Of a DNA stretch of 64,000 bases, positions 44,173-52,912 are shown piece after piece. Every line of letters begins with the position of its first letter. Position 1 is the first letter of the stretch. Both the position numbers and the translations under genes were made by a program. This stretch comes from Oscillospiraceae bacterium (lineage in GTDB: Bacteria; Bacillota; Clostridia; Oscillospirales; Ruminococcaceae). Location of the stretch: the NCBI GenBank assembly GCA_021769725.1, contig JAETSI010000004.1, positions 1 through 64,000 on the forward strand, written 5' to 3'. Under the pieces are notes generated by a model. That model was not told where the DNA came from. It did no database searches and saw only the letters and a program-made list of their open reading frames with translations.

Positions 44173-45777
44173 TTACGAATTATCAACAGCAGTTTCAATA
44201 TTGCTGTCAATTGCCTTTTTTATAAGCTGTTCCGCCATGCTCTTCTGCTGATCCACCGTTGTGGCACATCTGGCACGGATAAGGTATTTCTGTCCGAGAA
44301 CACGACTGATAGTTTCGCCGAGTGCCAGAGCGTTTTCTTTTACCTTAAACAGTGTGATAAAAAATCGGTTCTGGGAGGTGATAAATATCACGTTTCCTGC
44401 CGTTGCCGCCACAGAACCGTCAAGGCTGCCTGCCACAGCAGGACTTACCTTTCTGAACTCCTCCAGCACTTCTTCCCATCTTGCACATGGACGCAGATCC
44501 TCCGGACGGAGCTTTTTCAGATCAATACTTGGCGCCGGATCCGATTCCGAAACAGGATTTGCAGCCGTAAGAACTTCACGTTCCTTTCCTGCCGCAGCAG
44601 CCGGAACAGTCCGTGGAACAGAACTCAGTCTGTCCTCCAACTTTTTTATTTTATCATAAATTTCAGAATTGTCAATAGTATCCCCGTGATTTTTCCTGCC
44701 AGAACACATGACTATCAGCGTCATTTCAAATTCCACACGTTTATTCATGGCTCTCTGCATGCGCTCACGGCATTCCTGGAGCATAGTCAGGCGATCCATT
44801 ACGGCATCAAGTTCCATTTTACCGGAAAGTGATTTAAGTCTTTCCAGTTCGTCGGGCATACATACGATAAGATTTTCCGCCGTTTCCGGCGAAACCTTCA
44901 GAAGCATGATATTCCGCAGCTGAACGGTAAGTTCCTCGCAGAGCCGGGTAAGATCCTTTGACATATCGTACAGTTCACCGGTTATGGAAAGAGCCTTTGA
45001 AGCATCGGAATCTGCCACAGCTTCAAGTATGCTGTAAAGGTAATCCCTGCCGGCTATTCCGGCAGATGAAGAAACCGCCTCTGCGTCTATGACGTCGGCA
45101 CAGGCTGAACACTGATCCAGAAGTGAAACGGCGTCTCTCATGCCTCCGTCCGCAAGACGTGCAATAAGCCCTGCTCCGTCAGCGGTAAGGGAGATACCCT
45201 CCTGCTGTGCGATATAGTTCAGCCGTGAGGCTATATCCTCCGGTCTTATGCGCCTGAAATCATAACGCTGACAGCGTGAAGCAATGGTCGCCGGCACTTT
45301 ATGGATCTCCGTAGTGGCAAGAATAAACTTGACATATGCCGGCGGTTCTTCCATGATCTTGAGCAGTGCATTGAATGCGCTGGACGACAGCATGTGCACC
45401 TCGTCAATGATATATATCTTGTACTGCCCACGCTCCGGCATATATACTGCGCCGTCACGCAGGTCACGGATATCGTCAACACCGTTGTTTGAGGCAGCGT
45501 CGATCTCAATTATATCCGTCAGTGCACCGCTGTCGGCGTCACGGCAGATGTCGCATTCAAGACAGGGATTGCCGTCTTTCATATGACGGCAGTTGACGGC
45601 TTTGGCAAGTATTCTGGCGCAAGTGGTCTTTCCTGTACCCCTCGAACCTGTAAACAGATAGGCATGAGCTGTTTTTCCGCTTATTATCTGATTTTTCAGC
45701 GTTTCGGTCGTCTGCTGCTGAGAGATCACGTCGTCAAATGTCATCGGACGCCATTTACGATATAAAGCCTTATACAA
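44173..45777 (-). CDS. dnaX: DNA polymerase III subunit gamma/tau
   Basis: 534 residues. Clamp-loader ATPase: YKALYRKWRPMTFDDV, Walker A in GSRGTGKTTCARILA, four-Cys zinc site (CRHMKDGNPCLECDIC), Walker B IYIIDEVHML, sensor 1 ATTEIHKVPATI. The C-terminal tau-like part (from about 370) is less conserved. The start is the TTG at 45777, because AAGGGGGG lies 8-9 nt upstream and the longer open frame runs into the SRP RNA gene. Confidence 0.95.
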   Translation of the reverse strand: MYKALYRKWRPMTFDDVISQQQTTETLKNQIISGKTAHAYLFTGSRGTGKTTCARILAKAVNCRHMKDGNPCLECDICRDADSGALTDIIEIDAASNNGVDDIRDLRDGAVYMPERGQYKIYIIDEVHMLSSSAFNALLKIMEEPPAYVKFILATTEIHKVPATIASRCQRYDFRRIRPEDIASRLNYIAQQEGISLTADGAGLIARLADGGMRDAVSLLDQCSACADVIDAEAVSSSAGIAGRDYLYSILEAVADSDASKALSITGELYDMSKDLTRLCEELTVQLRNIMLLKVSPETAENLIVCMPDELERLKSLSGKMELDAVMDRLTMLQECRERMQRAMNKRVEFEMTLIVMCSGRKNHGDTIDNSEIYDKIKKLEDRLSSVPRTVPAAAAGKEREVLTAANPVSESDPAPSIDLKKLRPEDLRPCARWEEVLEEFRKVSPAVAGSLDGSVAATAGNVIFITSQNRFFITLFKVKENALALGETISRVLGQKYLIRARCATTVDQQKSMAEQLIKKAIDSNIETAVDNS

Positions 45778-45796
45778 GTTCAAGCCCCCCTTAACA

Positions 45797-45932
45797 AAAA
45801 ATTCCGGAACATAGATGTGCAGGCTTGCTGCGGCACACAACACGCACCGCTTAATGCTGCTCGGTCTCCCGCCTGACATGGTTCACGGGGTCTTGTTGCA
45901 CAGGGCCCACACATCTATATTTCGGAATTTAC
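45797..45932 (-). ncRNA. ffs: Small bacterial signal recognition particle RNA (4.5S type)
   Basis: The minus strand folds end to end: CACATCTATGTTCCGGAATTT at the 3' side pairs with AAATTCCGAAATATAGATGTG at the 5' side. The apical Ffh-binding region reads GTGAACCATGTCAGG, then GGGAGACCGAGCAGCATTAAG, the conserved SRP domain IV pattern (GUCAGG ... GAGCAGCA). The T6 after the stem (45797-45802) ends transcription. It lies immediately upstream of dnaX, a common Firmicutes arrangement. End points are approximate. Confidence 0.88.
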
Positions 45933-45982
45933 TTGCTGTAATCTCCAGATCGAGCCGATATGATAATCATGCTCTGTAATTT

Positions 45983-46011
45983 ATTATATCATACAATTTT
46001 CTGTTTGTCAA
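45983..46011 (-). promoter_or_regulatory. Strong promoter of the SRP RNA gene (and probably dnaX)
   Basis: Minus-strand TTGACA (46006-46011), 17-nt spacer, TATAAT (45983-45988), a full consensus match; the transcript would carry about 45 nt before the mature SRP RNA. Confidence 0.85.
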
Positions 46012-46043
46012 GAATTTTTTATCAGACTGAAAACCAAAAAAGT

Positions 46044-46072
46044 TTGCATATAATAAAAAAGTGTGATATAAT
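46044..46072 (+). promoter_or_regulatory. Predicted promoter of the GH95-GH26 operon
   Basis: TTGCAT (46044-46049), 17-nt spacer, TATAAT (46067-46072), divergent from the SRP RNA promoter and about 65 nt before the GH95 ATG. Confidence 0.7.
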
Positions 46073-46142
46073 GTATTTTGATATACTGAACTCCGATGCA
46101 GACTGTGCAGCGGCGTTCACGGGTAAAGAGAGGAGCATACAT

Positions 46143-48452
46143 ATGAATAAAGAAACAATTCTTGAATACAGCGCCCCCGCAGAGGACTTCAACAGTGCGC
46201 TTCCCGTCGGAAACGGCAGGATAGGCGGAATGATCTTCGGCGGAGCTGCCGACGAGCTCATCAGGCTAAATGAGGATTCATTCTGGTCGGGCGGTCTACG
46301 GCACAGAATAAATCCGGACGCAAAAGAAGGCCTTGAAGAGGTTCGTGCTCTGCTGAAAGACGGAAATATCCCGGACGCCGAAAAAATCGCCTTTGAAAAG
46401 ATGCAGGGCGTTACCCCCGAAATGCGCCGGTATCTGCCTCTTGGAGATCTCAGACTGCACATGGATCTCGGCGGCAAGGCAAAGGAATACCACCGCAGTC
46501 TCGATCTTGAAAACGCCTGTGCTGAAATCAGTTTCAGCGTAAACGGACTCAATATCGTCCGTTCGGTTTTCGTCTCTGCCCCCGACAACGTTATGGTTAT
46601 AAAGATATCCGCTGATTCTCCGGCTTCCGTGAACCTTGAATGCTTTATAGACGGACGTGACGACAATTACGACGATAATCGTCCCTGCGGCAGCAATATG
46701 CTGCTGTATACCGGCGGAAACAGTGGGGTATCCTTTGCCGCAGTTCTCGGAGCAACAGCAGAAGGCGGAACTCTCAGAACACTCGGCGGAAAGATATCCG
46801 TTAAAAATGCCGATGAAGTTATGCTGATTCTCTCCGTGAGAACCAGCTTTTACGGCGAAAATTATATAGAATCGGCTGAGGTGGACGCCGAAATGGCTTT
46901 GCAGTGCCATTGGGATGAACTTTACTATCGTCATGTCTGTGACTACCGTGAGCTTTTTGACCGTGTTGAACTTGAACTCAACGACAACAGTGAAGCTCCG
47001 ATCAGCGATATGACCACAGACGAGCGTCTGGAGCGCCTTAAAGGAGACGAACTGGACAGCAGGGAATGTCTGCGTCTTATCCATGACAATAAACTCATAC
47101 AGCTTTACTTCAACTACGGAAGATATCTGATGATCTCCGCCAGCCGTCCCGGAACGCAGCCTATGAATCTCCAGGGTATCTGGAACGAGGATATGCAGCC
47201 GATCTGGGGCAGCCGCTACACGGTGAACGTCAATACGCAGATGAACTACTGGTGCGCCGAAAGCTGCAATCTGCCGGAATGCCATCTGCCTCTCTTCGAT
47301 CTGGCAGAACGCATCTGCGAAAACGGCAGGATAACGGCAAAGGAAATGTACGGCGTAACAAAGGGCTTTGTCTGTCATCACAACACCGACATATGGGGCG
47401 ATACTGCTCCTGCCGATCTCTGGATGCCGGCTACGGTCTGGCCTATGGGAGGCGCATGGCTTGCCCTGCATATCTTCGAGCATTACGAGTATACCCTTGA
47501 CAGGGATTTTCTTGAAGAAAAATATCATATATTAAAAGAAGCAGCCGAATTCTTCGTTCAGTATCTCACCAAGGACGGCAAGGGCCGTCTGGTGACCTGT
47601 CCATCGGTTTCGCCGGAAAACACATATCTCACGGATAAAGGCGTCAAAGGCAGCCTCTGCATCGGTCCCTCGATGGATTCCCAGATAATTACCGTACTTT
47701 TCGGCAGCGTCATAAAAGCCGCCGACATCCTTGACAGAGACAAGACGCTGGTAAAAAAACTGAAAAGTATGCTGAAAAGGATTCCACAGCCGGAGATCGG
47801 AAAATACGGTCAGATCCAGGAATGGGCTGAGGATTACGATGAGGCTGAACCTGGTCACAGGCACGTTTCACAGCTTTTTGCTCTGCATCCGGCAGATATC
47901 ATCACGCCGCACAGTACGCCGAAGCTCGCCGACGCCGCAAGAGCAACCCTTGTACGCCGTCTTATACACGGCGGCGGAAATATGGGCTGGAGCTGCGCAT
48001 GGATAGCCAATATGTGGGCAAGGCTCTACGACGGAAGAATGGTCTACGAGAACATCAAGCAGATCCTGGTCAACTTTACCAACCCCAACCTGCTCAACAC
48101 GCATCCGCCGTTCCAGATAGACGGAAACTTCGGCGGTGTTTCGGCAATTACGGAATCTCTGCTCCAGAGCTGCGGCGGAGAGATAAATCTTCTGCCTGCT
48201 CTCCCGGACGAGTGGAGCTGCGGCAGAGTTAGGGGACTCCGGGCAAAGGGCGGCTTCTCCGTGTCAATAGAGTGGAAGAACGGAAAGCTCAGTTCCGCTG
48301 AGATAACCTCCGACCTCGGCGGCGAATGCCGTCTCCGTGCCAACTGCGTTGTAAGCGTTCTTTGCCGGGGAGAAAGCGTAGATTCAAAAATCGAAAACGA
48401 CGTGATCGTATTCGGCACCGCTGCCGGAAATACGTACACGGTCAAAGCTTAA
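46143..48452 (+). CDS. GH95 alpha-L-fucosidase-type glycoside hydrolase
   Basis: 769 residues. The N-terminal beta domain opens with EYSAPAEDFNSALPVGNGRIGGM and LNEDSFWSGG. An (alpha/alpha)6 barrel follows with MNLQGIWNEDMQPIWGS, NVNTQMNYWCAESCNLPE and NTDIWGDTAPA, all marks of family GH95. The C-terminal beta sheet starts about residue 690. No signal peptide, so it probably acts in the cytoplasm on imported fucosylated (or alpha-L-galactosyl) xylo-oligosaccharides. The start at 46143 is set by GAGGAG. It is followed 12 bp later by a GH26 mannanase. Confidence 0.92.
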   Translation: MNKETILEYSAPAEDFNSALPVGNGRIGGMIFGGAADELIRLNEDSFWSGGLRHRINPDAKEGLEEVRALLKDGNIPDAEKIAFEKMQGVTPEMRRYLPLGDLRLHMDLGGKAKEYHRSLDLENACAEISFSVNGLNIVRSVFVSAPDNVMVIKISADSPASVNLECFIDGRDDNYDDNRPCGSNMLLYTGGNSGVSFAAVLGATAEGGTLRTLGGKISVKNADEVMLILSVRTSFYGENYIESAEVDAEMALQCHWDELYYRHVCDYRELFDRVELELNDNSEAPISDMTTDERLERLKGDELDSRECLRLIHDNKLIQLYFNYGRYLMISASRPGTQPMNLQGIWNEDMQPIWGSRYTVNVNTQMNYWCAESCNLPECHLPLFDLAERICENGRITAKEMYGVTKGFVCHHNTDIWGDTAPADLWMPATVWPMGGAWLALHIFEHYEYTLDRDFLEEKYHILKEAAEFFVQYLTKDGKGRLVTCPSVSPENTYLTDKGVKGSLCIGPSMDSQIITVLFGSVIKAADILDRDKTLVKKLKSMLKRIPQPEIGKYGQIQEWAEDYDEAEPGHRHVSQLFALHPADIITPHSTPKLADAARATLVRRLIHGGGNMGWSCAWIANMWARLYDGRMVYENIKQILVNFTNPNLLNTHPPFQIDGNFGGVSAITESLLQSCGGEINLLPALPDEWSCGRVRGLRAKGGFSVSIEWKNGKLSSAEITSDLGGECRLRANCVVSVLCRGESVDSKIENDVIVFGTAAGNTYTVKA

Positions 48453-48464
48453 AGGAGCGGTAAA

Positions 48465-50180
48465 ATGAAGATCAAACAATGTGCCGCATTTGCAGCGGCA
48501 ATGCTGACAGCGGCAACTGCCGTTTCCGGATGCAGCCAAAAAAATAAGACGTCCAACGGTGAGCCTCCAATTATCGTTGCTGATGAGGAAAATGTCTCAG
48601 ATACTACCGTGACCGCAACGGAAAGCGTTACCACATATCCGGAATATCCGGTTGCCGTGCCGGAAGTAAAAAAACAGAATACGGGCGATTTCTACGAAGC
48701 TGAGGATACCGGATTTTCCAAGGCGCTCAGGGTCGAAAAGAAAAAGGACAACTTCAGCGGCGGCGGATATCTTACGGGATTTCCCTCCGACGGAAGCGTA
48801 TCTGTCACTTTCAGCGTCAGCGCCCCCAGCAATCAGCATTACGATCTTTCCTTTAATATTGCATCGGAGAGTGAAACGGAATGCCGCATTCTCCTTAACG
48901 GAAAACAACTGACCACATTCAAAACCGTTAAGGGCGGAAAATTCAATCAGATAACCGTTCATGGCGTATTTCTTGTAAAAGGCGGCTCGGAGATCACAGT
49001 AAGTCCTGTCAAAGGAAATATCTGCCTTGACTATCTCAAGCTGACGGACAGCGCCTCTCTTGGCAGCATAAGCTATGATGCAGACGGAATTCCCGCCAAT
49101 GAAAACGCCGGAAAGGCAGCCAGAGAAGTTATGAACTTTATTTCAGGCTGCTACGGAAAATATATTATCACCGGTCAGTACGCTGCGGACGAGGACAACT
49201 CCGAACTTGACCTTATATACAGAACCACCGGAAAATATCCGGTTATCCGCTGCTCCAACCTTTCCGTACCCAGGGGAGCGTACAACGACAGTTATCAGGA
49301 TATCGAAGCGTGCGCCGACTGGTACAGAAACGGCGGTATTCCGTGCGTAAGCTGGTTCTGGAACGCTCCCTCTGAAAAAAGCTCGTTCAGGACGTCGGAG
49401 ACAGATTTCAGGCTGTCTGACGCCATGACCGATATTGACATTGCCATGCTATCCCAGGAGGAGATAAGGGGACTGTACGGTGAGGGAAAGATCTCTGCCG
49501 GATGCTACAGTCTCATACTGGACATAGACAGCATGGCGGGACAGCTCACCTCGCTGAAAAACAAGGGAGTTCCGGTGCTGTGGCGTCCCCTCCCAGAAGG
49601 AAGCGGCGACTGGTACTGGTGGGGGGCAGACGGCCCGGAAGCCTATAAATGGCTCTGGAAACTGCTCTACGACCGCCTTTCCGTCTACTTTGAACTTGAT
49701 AACCTTATCTGGATCTGGAACGGTCAGAGCGAAAGTACTCTGGTTGACCCGTCCACTTACGATATTGCCGCCGTTGACATCTACCGCAGCGGTGAAAAGG
49801 ATTACGGCAGCAGCTACTACGAAAACTTTGCCGCCGTCCAGAAGTTTGCCGGAAGCAAAAAACCGATAGCTCTCGCCGAATGCGGAAGTATTCCCGATGT
49901 GGACAGCGCTTACAGAGACAATGCCCTCTGGTCGTTCTTCGGACTGTGGTTCGGGGAATATATCGAGAATGAAAACGGTGAGTACTCCGAAAAGCATACC
50001 AGCCGTGACAGGCTTATAAAAACGTACAATTCCGAGGGTGCTCTGACCCTTGACGAGTACAGGGAACTGAGCAGCCGCAGTGATATCCCGGAAATAACAG
50101 TACAGACGGAAAAGATACCGGAACCGTCTGCCGCTGTGACGTATGCTCCCACACAGACGAAAACAGAAACGGAGGGGTGA
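48465..50180 (+). CDS. GH26 beta-mannanase lipoprotein with CBM35-like module
   Basis: 571 residues. The lipobox VSGC (Cys23) suggests surface anchoring. A CBM35-like domain at about 70-195 (FYEAEDTGF at the start, ICLDYLKLTD at the end) precedes a GH26 barrel at about 220-540 with the acid/base Glu in VLWRPLPEGSGDWYWWG and the nucleophile Glu in PIALAECGSIPDVD. In most GH26 enzymes the first motif reads RPLHE; here the His is Pro. It is expected to cut beta-1,4-mannan at the cell surface. Same operon as GH95; the next gene starts 4 bp later. Confidence 0.9.
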   Translation: MKIKQCAAFAAAMLTAATAVSGCSQKNKTSNGEPPIIVADEENVSDTTVTATESVTTYPEYPVAVPEVKKQNTGDFYEAEDTGFSKALRVEKKKDNFSGGGYLTGFPSDGSVSVTFSVSAPSNQHYDLSFNIASESETECRILLNGKQLTTFKTVKGGKFNQITVHGVFLVKGGSEITVSPVKGNICLDYLKLTDSASLGSISYDADGIPANENAGKAAREVMNFISGCYGKYIITGQYAADEDNSELDLIYRTTGKYPVIRCSNLSVPRGAYNDSYQDIEACADWYRNGGIPCVSWFWNAPSEKSSFRTSETDFRLSDAMTDIDIAMLSQEEIRGLYGEGKISAGCYSLILDIDSMAGQLTSLKNKGVPVLWRPLPEGSGDWYWWGADGPEAYKWLWKLLYDRLSVYFELDNLIWIWNGQSESTLVDPSTYDIAAVDIYRSGEKDYGSSYYENFAAVQKFAGSKKPIALAECGSIPDVDSAYRDNALWSFFGLWFGEYIENENGEYSEKHTSRDRLIKTYNSEGALTLDEYRELSSRSDIPEITVQTEKIPEPSAAVTYAPTQTKTETEG

Positions 50181-50183
50181 TAT

Positions 50184-51494
50184 ATGTACAGCGGAAACGG
50201 ATTTAAACGGCAGCTTTCCCCAGATCAGACAACTGTTCTGGACAAAATGACGACTGAAGTCCGCAGCCCGGAGCACAAGGCGGTCAGCTTCAAAATGCAG
50301 GACACCCTTGTGATAACTCCCTTTTCCGAAGAATGCGACCTGTTCCTTTTTATGGAGGATGAGTATTCCTTTTTCAAAACAGGGAAAAAGTCTTTTACCG
50401 AGCTGCGTCTGGCGGCTCAGGAGGCTGCGCTTAAAAAGTGCGAAGTCTATCCCAGGGTAACACTGGAACTTATATACGGCATATTTGCAAAACTAAGCGG
50501 TATAAGTCCTGAGGGCAGAGAACGGCTGATGCGGCGTGAATGCGAGCTTATTTCATATTTTTCTTTCCCACGGGAATGCGGTAAGACGCTGTTCCGTGAA
50601 GCAAAGGCAAGCCAAAAGCGTACGGTAATTATTTCCGAATCCGTCTACCCACGTGATGTCGTTGAAAATATCCTTGAAAACTGCGGATATGGCTCATACG
50701 ACGAGCTTGTCATGGTTTCGGAAATAAAAAACTGCACCGCCGAAAGCTGGTACAACGCCGCTCTTTCCGCTTCCGGGGCAGAAGCCGGAAAACTTCTCCA
50801 TATCGGCAGCAGCGTCGCATTTGACATAGAGCTTCCTATTGTTAAGGGATCGAAAGCGCTTCTTCTCGCTCCGGTAAGTCAGCTCATGGAAAAGTCGGGC
50901 AGAATTCTCGGATATATCCGCAAAAAGCATCTTTACGACTATGACAGCACAAAATATCTGACACTTCATTGCTCTTTAGGTCTTTATGCAGCGTATGCCT
51001 TTGATTATCCCCAGAACAGAAAGGCTCTCAGTGACTTCTGCGGAGACGGCTGTATGCTGGGATTTCTCGCCGCCGGAGCTGCCGGACTTGACACAGGATC
51101 ATCCGGAAAAGGCGGAAAAATGCGTCCGTTCATTATTCAGGCACTGAAATCTGACGAAAAGTTTCTCGACGGACTGGACGATTTCATAAAAATGCTGGAC
51201 GACCATTTCGGCGGAAATCTTGACAAATACGGCACAGAAGGCTGCGGAGAATTTCTCGATTTCCTTGAAGAATGCTGCGCTTCCGGCGACAGGGAACTTT
51301 TCAGACCATATCTTTCGACCGATGCACTGAAAAAATGGTCTTCTTCCGTAAAAGAACCGGAGATAATTCCCTTTTCCGGCAAAAAGCGAAAGAAATCAGT
51401 TCTTTATCGACTTGCCGACAAAATGTTTCCGCCGGGAACAAGAGTCCGCAATATAACCGACGGTATACTTGCAAAACTGCATAAAAAACACTGA
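50184..51494 (+). CDS. HAD-like protein, apparently without catalytic aspartates
   Basis: 436 residues. The layout resembles the HAD-type domain seen with some glycosyltransferases: motif I region VSFKMQDTLVITPF, motif II IISES, a helical cap between, and motif IV region HIGSSVAFDIE. In active HAD phosphatases these read FDxxDT and GDxxxxD; here the nucleophile Asp is Lys and the first motif-IV Asp is Ser. It is thus probably not a phosphatase. The C-terminal about 180 residues are of unknown type. Starts 4 bp after the mannanase with SD GGAGGGG, so likely co-transcribed. Confidence 0.65.
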   Translation: MYSGNGFKRQLSPDQTTVLDKMTTEVRSPEHKAVSFKMQDTLVITPFSEECDLFLFMEDEYSFFKTGKKSFTELRLAAQEAALKKCEVYPRVTLELIYGIFAKLSGISPEGRERLMRRECELISYFSFPRECGKTLFREAKASQKRTVIISESVYPRDVVENILENCGYGSYDELVMVSEIKNCTAESWYNAALSASGAEAGKLLHIGSSVAFDIELPIVKGSKALLLAPVSQLMEKSGRILGYIRKKHLYDYDSTKYLTLHCSLGLYAAYAFDYPQNRKALSDFCGDGCMLGFLAAGAAGLDTGSSGKGGKMRPFIIQALKSDEKFLDGLDDFIKMLDDHFGGNLDKYGTEGCGEFLDFLEECCASGDRELFRPYLSTDALKKWSSSVKEPEIIPFSGKKRKKSVLYRLADKMFPPGTRVRNITDGILAKLHKKH

Positions 51495-51599
51495 TAACTG
51501 ATAAATGAGCATTTTATACACCTATCTGCTTTCTGCGGAGCGTGTTTCGTTTTTCACCAATAAAACTTATAACATCAGATATTTAGATAAAATAAATTA

Positions 51600-51629
51600 T
51601 TGCACCGCCATTGTTACATATGATATGAT
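51600..51629 (+). promoter_or_regulatory. Possible promoter of spo0A
   Basis: TTGCAC (51600-51605), 18-nt spacer, TATGAT (51624-51629), about 120 nt upstream of the ATG. The 256-bp gap 51495-51750 holds nothing else I recognise. Confidence 0.35.
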
Positions 51630-51750
51630 ATTAACAGGACAGAAAAATGCAATTCTGGCACGATAGACCTCATCGGAAACCAGAGAATTACCCGATTCCG
51701 CCGTTTCCGGCACTGGTCTGATATTTGTATAACATGGAGGTATAAAAATA

Positions 51751-52527
51751 ATGAACGGTAAAGTAAAGGTACTTATAGGAGACGATTCTGCCGAAACAGG
51801 AGTAAGCATTGCAAACAAGCTGCGTGAACGTGGAATGTACGCATATACAAGAAGAAAGGACTGCGGCGTGATTCTTGAATCTATCAGAAAAGAACCGCCG
51901 GATGTTGCTGTTCTTGATGTCAGTGCCCAGAACGGAGACGTTGTCACCATTATGAAAAGAGTACGTGAACTGGGAGTAAAATTCCCGGTATTTATTGTTA
52001 CTTCGTCATTTGACAACGAATTCATCGAACGTCAGGTAATGGATAACGGAGCTTCAAAGTTCCTGCTGAAACCCTACGATGCCGACGATCTCTGCGCTGC
52101 CATCAATTCTTCTCTCGGCGATAAAGCCAACAGTCTCAGCGACGATATGGAAATAGTCGTTACCGATATAATTCATCAGCTCGGCGTACCTGCGCACATA
52201 AAAGGCTATCACTATCTCAGAACGGCTATCCTCTATTCCATCAGCGACAAGGCTCTTCTTGACAGTGTAACAAAGCTTCTCTACCCTACCGTTGCAGAAA
52301 TTTACGATACTACCTCCTCACGTGTAGAGCGTGCCATCCGCCACGCCATCGAAATTGCCTGGGACAGAGGCAACGTGGATACTCTCAACGCATTTTTCGG
52401 ATATACCGTAGATACCGGCAAAGGAAAACCGACTAATTCCGAATTTATTGCTCTCATCACCGACAAACTCCGTCTGAGATATAAGTCGGCTCTGAGAAAT
52501 AATTCTGAATTTAAGGTGAAAAATTAA
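51751..52527 (+). CDS. spo0A: Sporulation transcription factor Spo0A
   Basis: 258 residues. A receiver domain (about 1-125) has the acidic pair GDDS, the phosphorylation Asp in [11 protein letters not shown] and the Lys in [11 protein letters not shown]. The C-terminal DNA-binding domain is typical of Spo0[48 protein letters not shown] and [19 protein letters not shown]. Master regulator of sporulation, also of biofilm and stationary genes in non-sporing relatives. SD GGAGG. It lies next to the exopolysaccharide operon. Confidence 0.95.
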   Translation: MNGKVKVLIGDDSAETGVSIANKLRERGMYAYTRRKDCGVILESIRKEPPDVAVLDVSAQNGDVVTIMKRVRELGVKFPVFIVTSSFDNEFIERQVMDNGASKFLLKPYDADDLCAAINSSLGDKANSLSDDMEIVVTDIIHQLGVPAHIKGYHYLRTAILYSISDKALLDSVTKLLYPTVAEIYDTTSSRVERAIRHAIEIAWDRGNVDTLNAFFGYTVDTGKGKPTNSEFIALITDKLRLRYKSALRNNSEFKVKN

Positions 52528-52537
52528 TCTTTCTGTA

Positions 52538-52567
52538 AGAACCTGTTCAGACAGGTTCTCTTTTTAT
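52538..52567 (+). terminator. Intrinsic terminator of spo0A
   Basis: AGAACCTG/CAGGTTCT stem with a 6-nt loop, followed by CTTTTTAT. Confidence 0.88.
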
Positions 52568-52636
52568 CTGCTCTGATGCTTTTTGTATAAAATGTATGAA
52601 AAATGAAAAAGAACTTGTAAATTTCACCGGAATCTA

Positions 52637-52665
52637 TTGACAGAATATCGGCAATTTGCTATAAT
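52637..52665 (+). promoter_or_regulatory. Promoter of the exopolysaccharide operon
   Basis: TTGACA (52637-52642), 17-nt spacer, TATAAT (52660-52665), a full consensus match. The transcript would start near 52672 and carry a leader of about 240 nt. Confidence 0.85.
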
Positions 52666-52690
52666 ACATTTGAGTGCATAATTATATTAT

Positions 52691-52860
52691 GCGTTATAAA
52701 AACAATGTCAAAAACTTAAGTGGGGACTCTGTCCCCACTCCCCTGCCAAAGGGGGAATCCCCCCTTTGGAAACCCATTATTGATTATCCATAGAAGATAT
52801 TTCCTTTTGCATGGATATGAGAAGCAGGATCACTTAAATTTCTGACATTGCTTATAAACG
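52691..52860. repeat. Structured inverted-repeat leader upstream of the exopolysaccharide operon
   Basis: The outer arms, of about 30 bp, are imperfect inverted copies (52691-52722 and 52831-52860, sharing CGTT, ATAA, CAATGTCA, TTAAGTG). Between them are two tight hairpins, GTGGGGAC/GTCCCCAC (52720-52737) and AAAGGGGG/CCCCCCTTT (52748-52767), and a TATCCAT/ATGGATA pair. It is either a MITE-like insertion or a folded regulatory leader. Since the promoter lies upstream of it, it must be transcribed. Confidence 0.7.
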
Positions 52861-52912
52861 AAAAAATACAAAAAGGAGATAACACTCTGCTGATGTGTTG
52901 TCAGGAATAGAA

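Noticed and set aside
45778..45879. Longer dnaX start at 45879
   Set aside because: The extension lies in the SRP RNA gene; AAGGGGGG marks the TTG at 45777.
46296..47528. 410-codon minus-strand frame opposite the GH95 gene
   Set aside because: Antisense shadow; the plus frame has continuous GH95 motifs.
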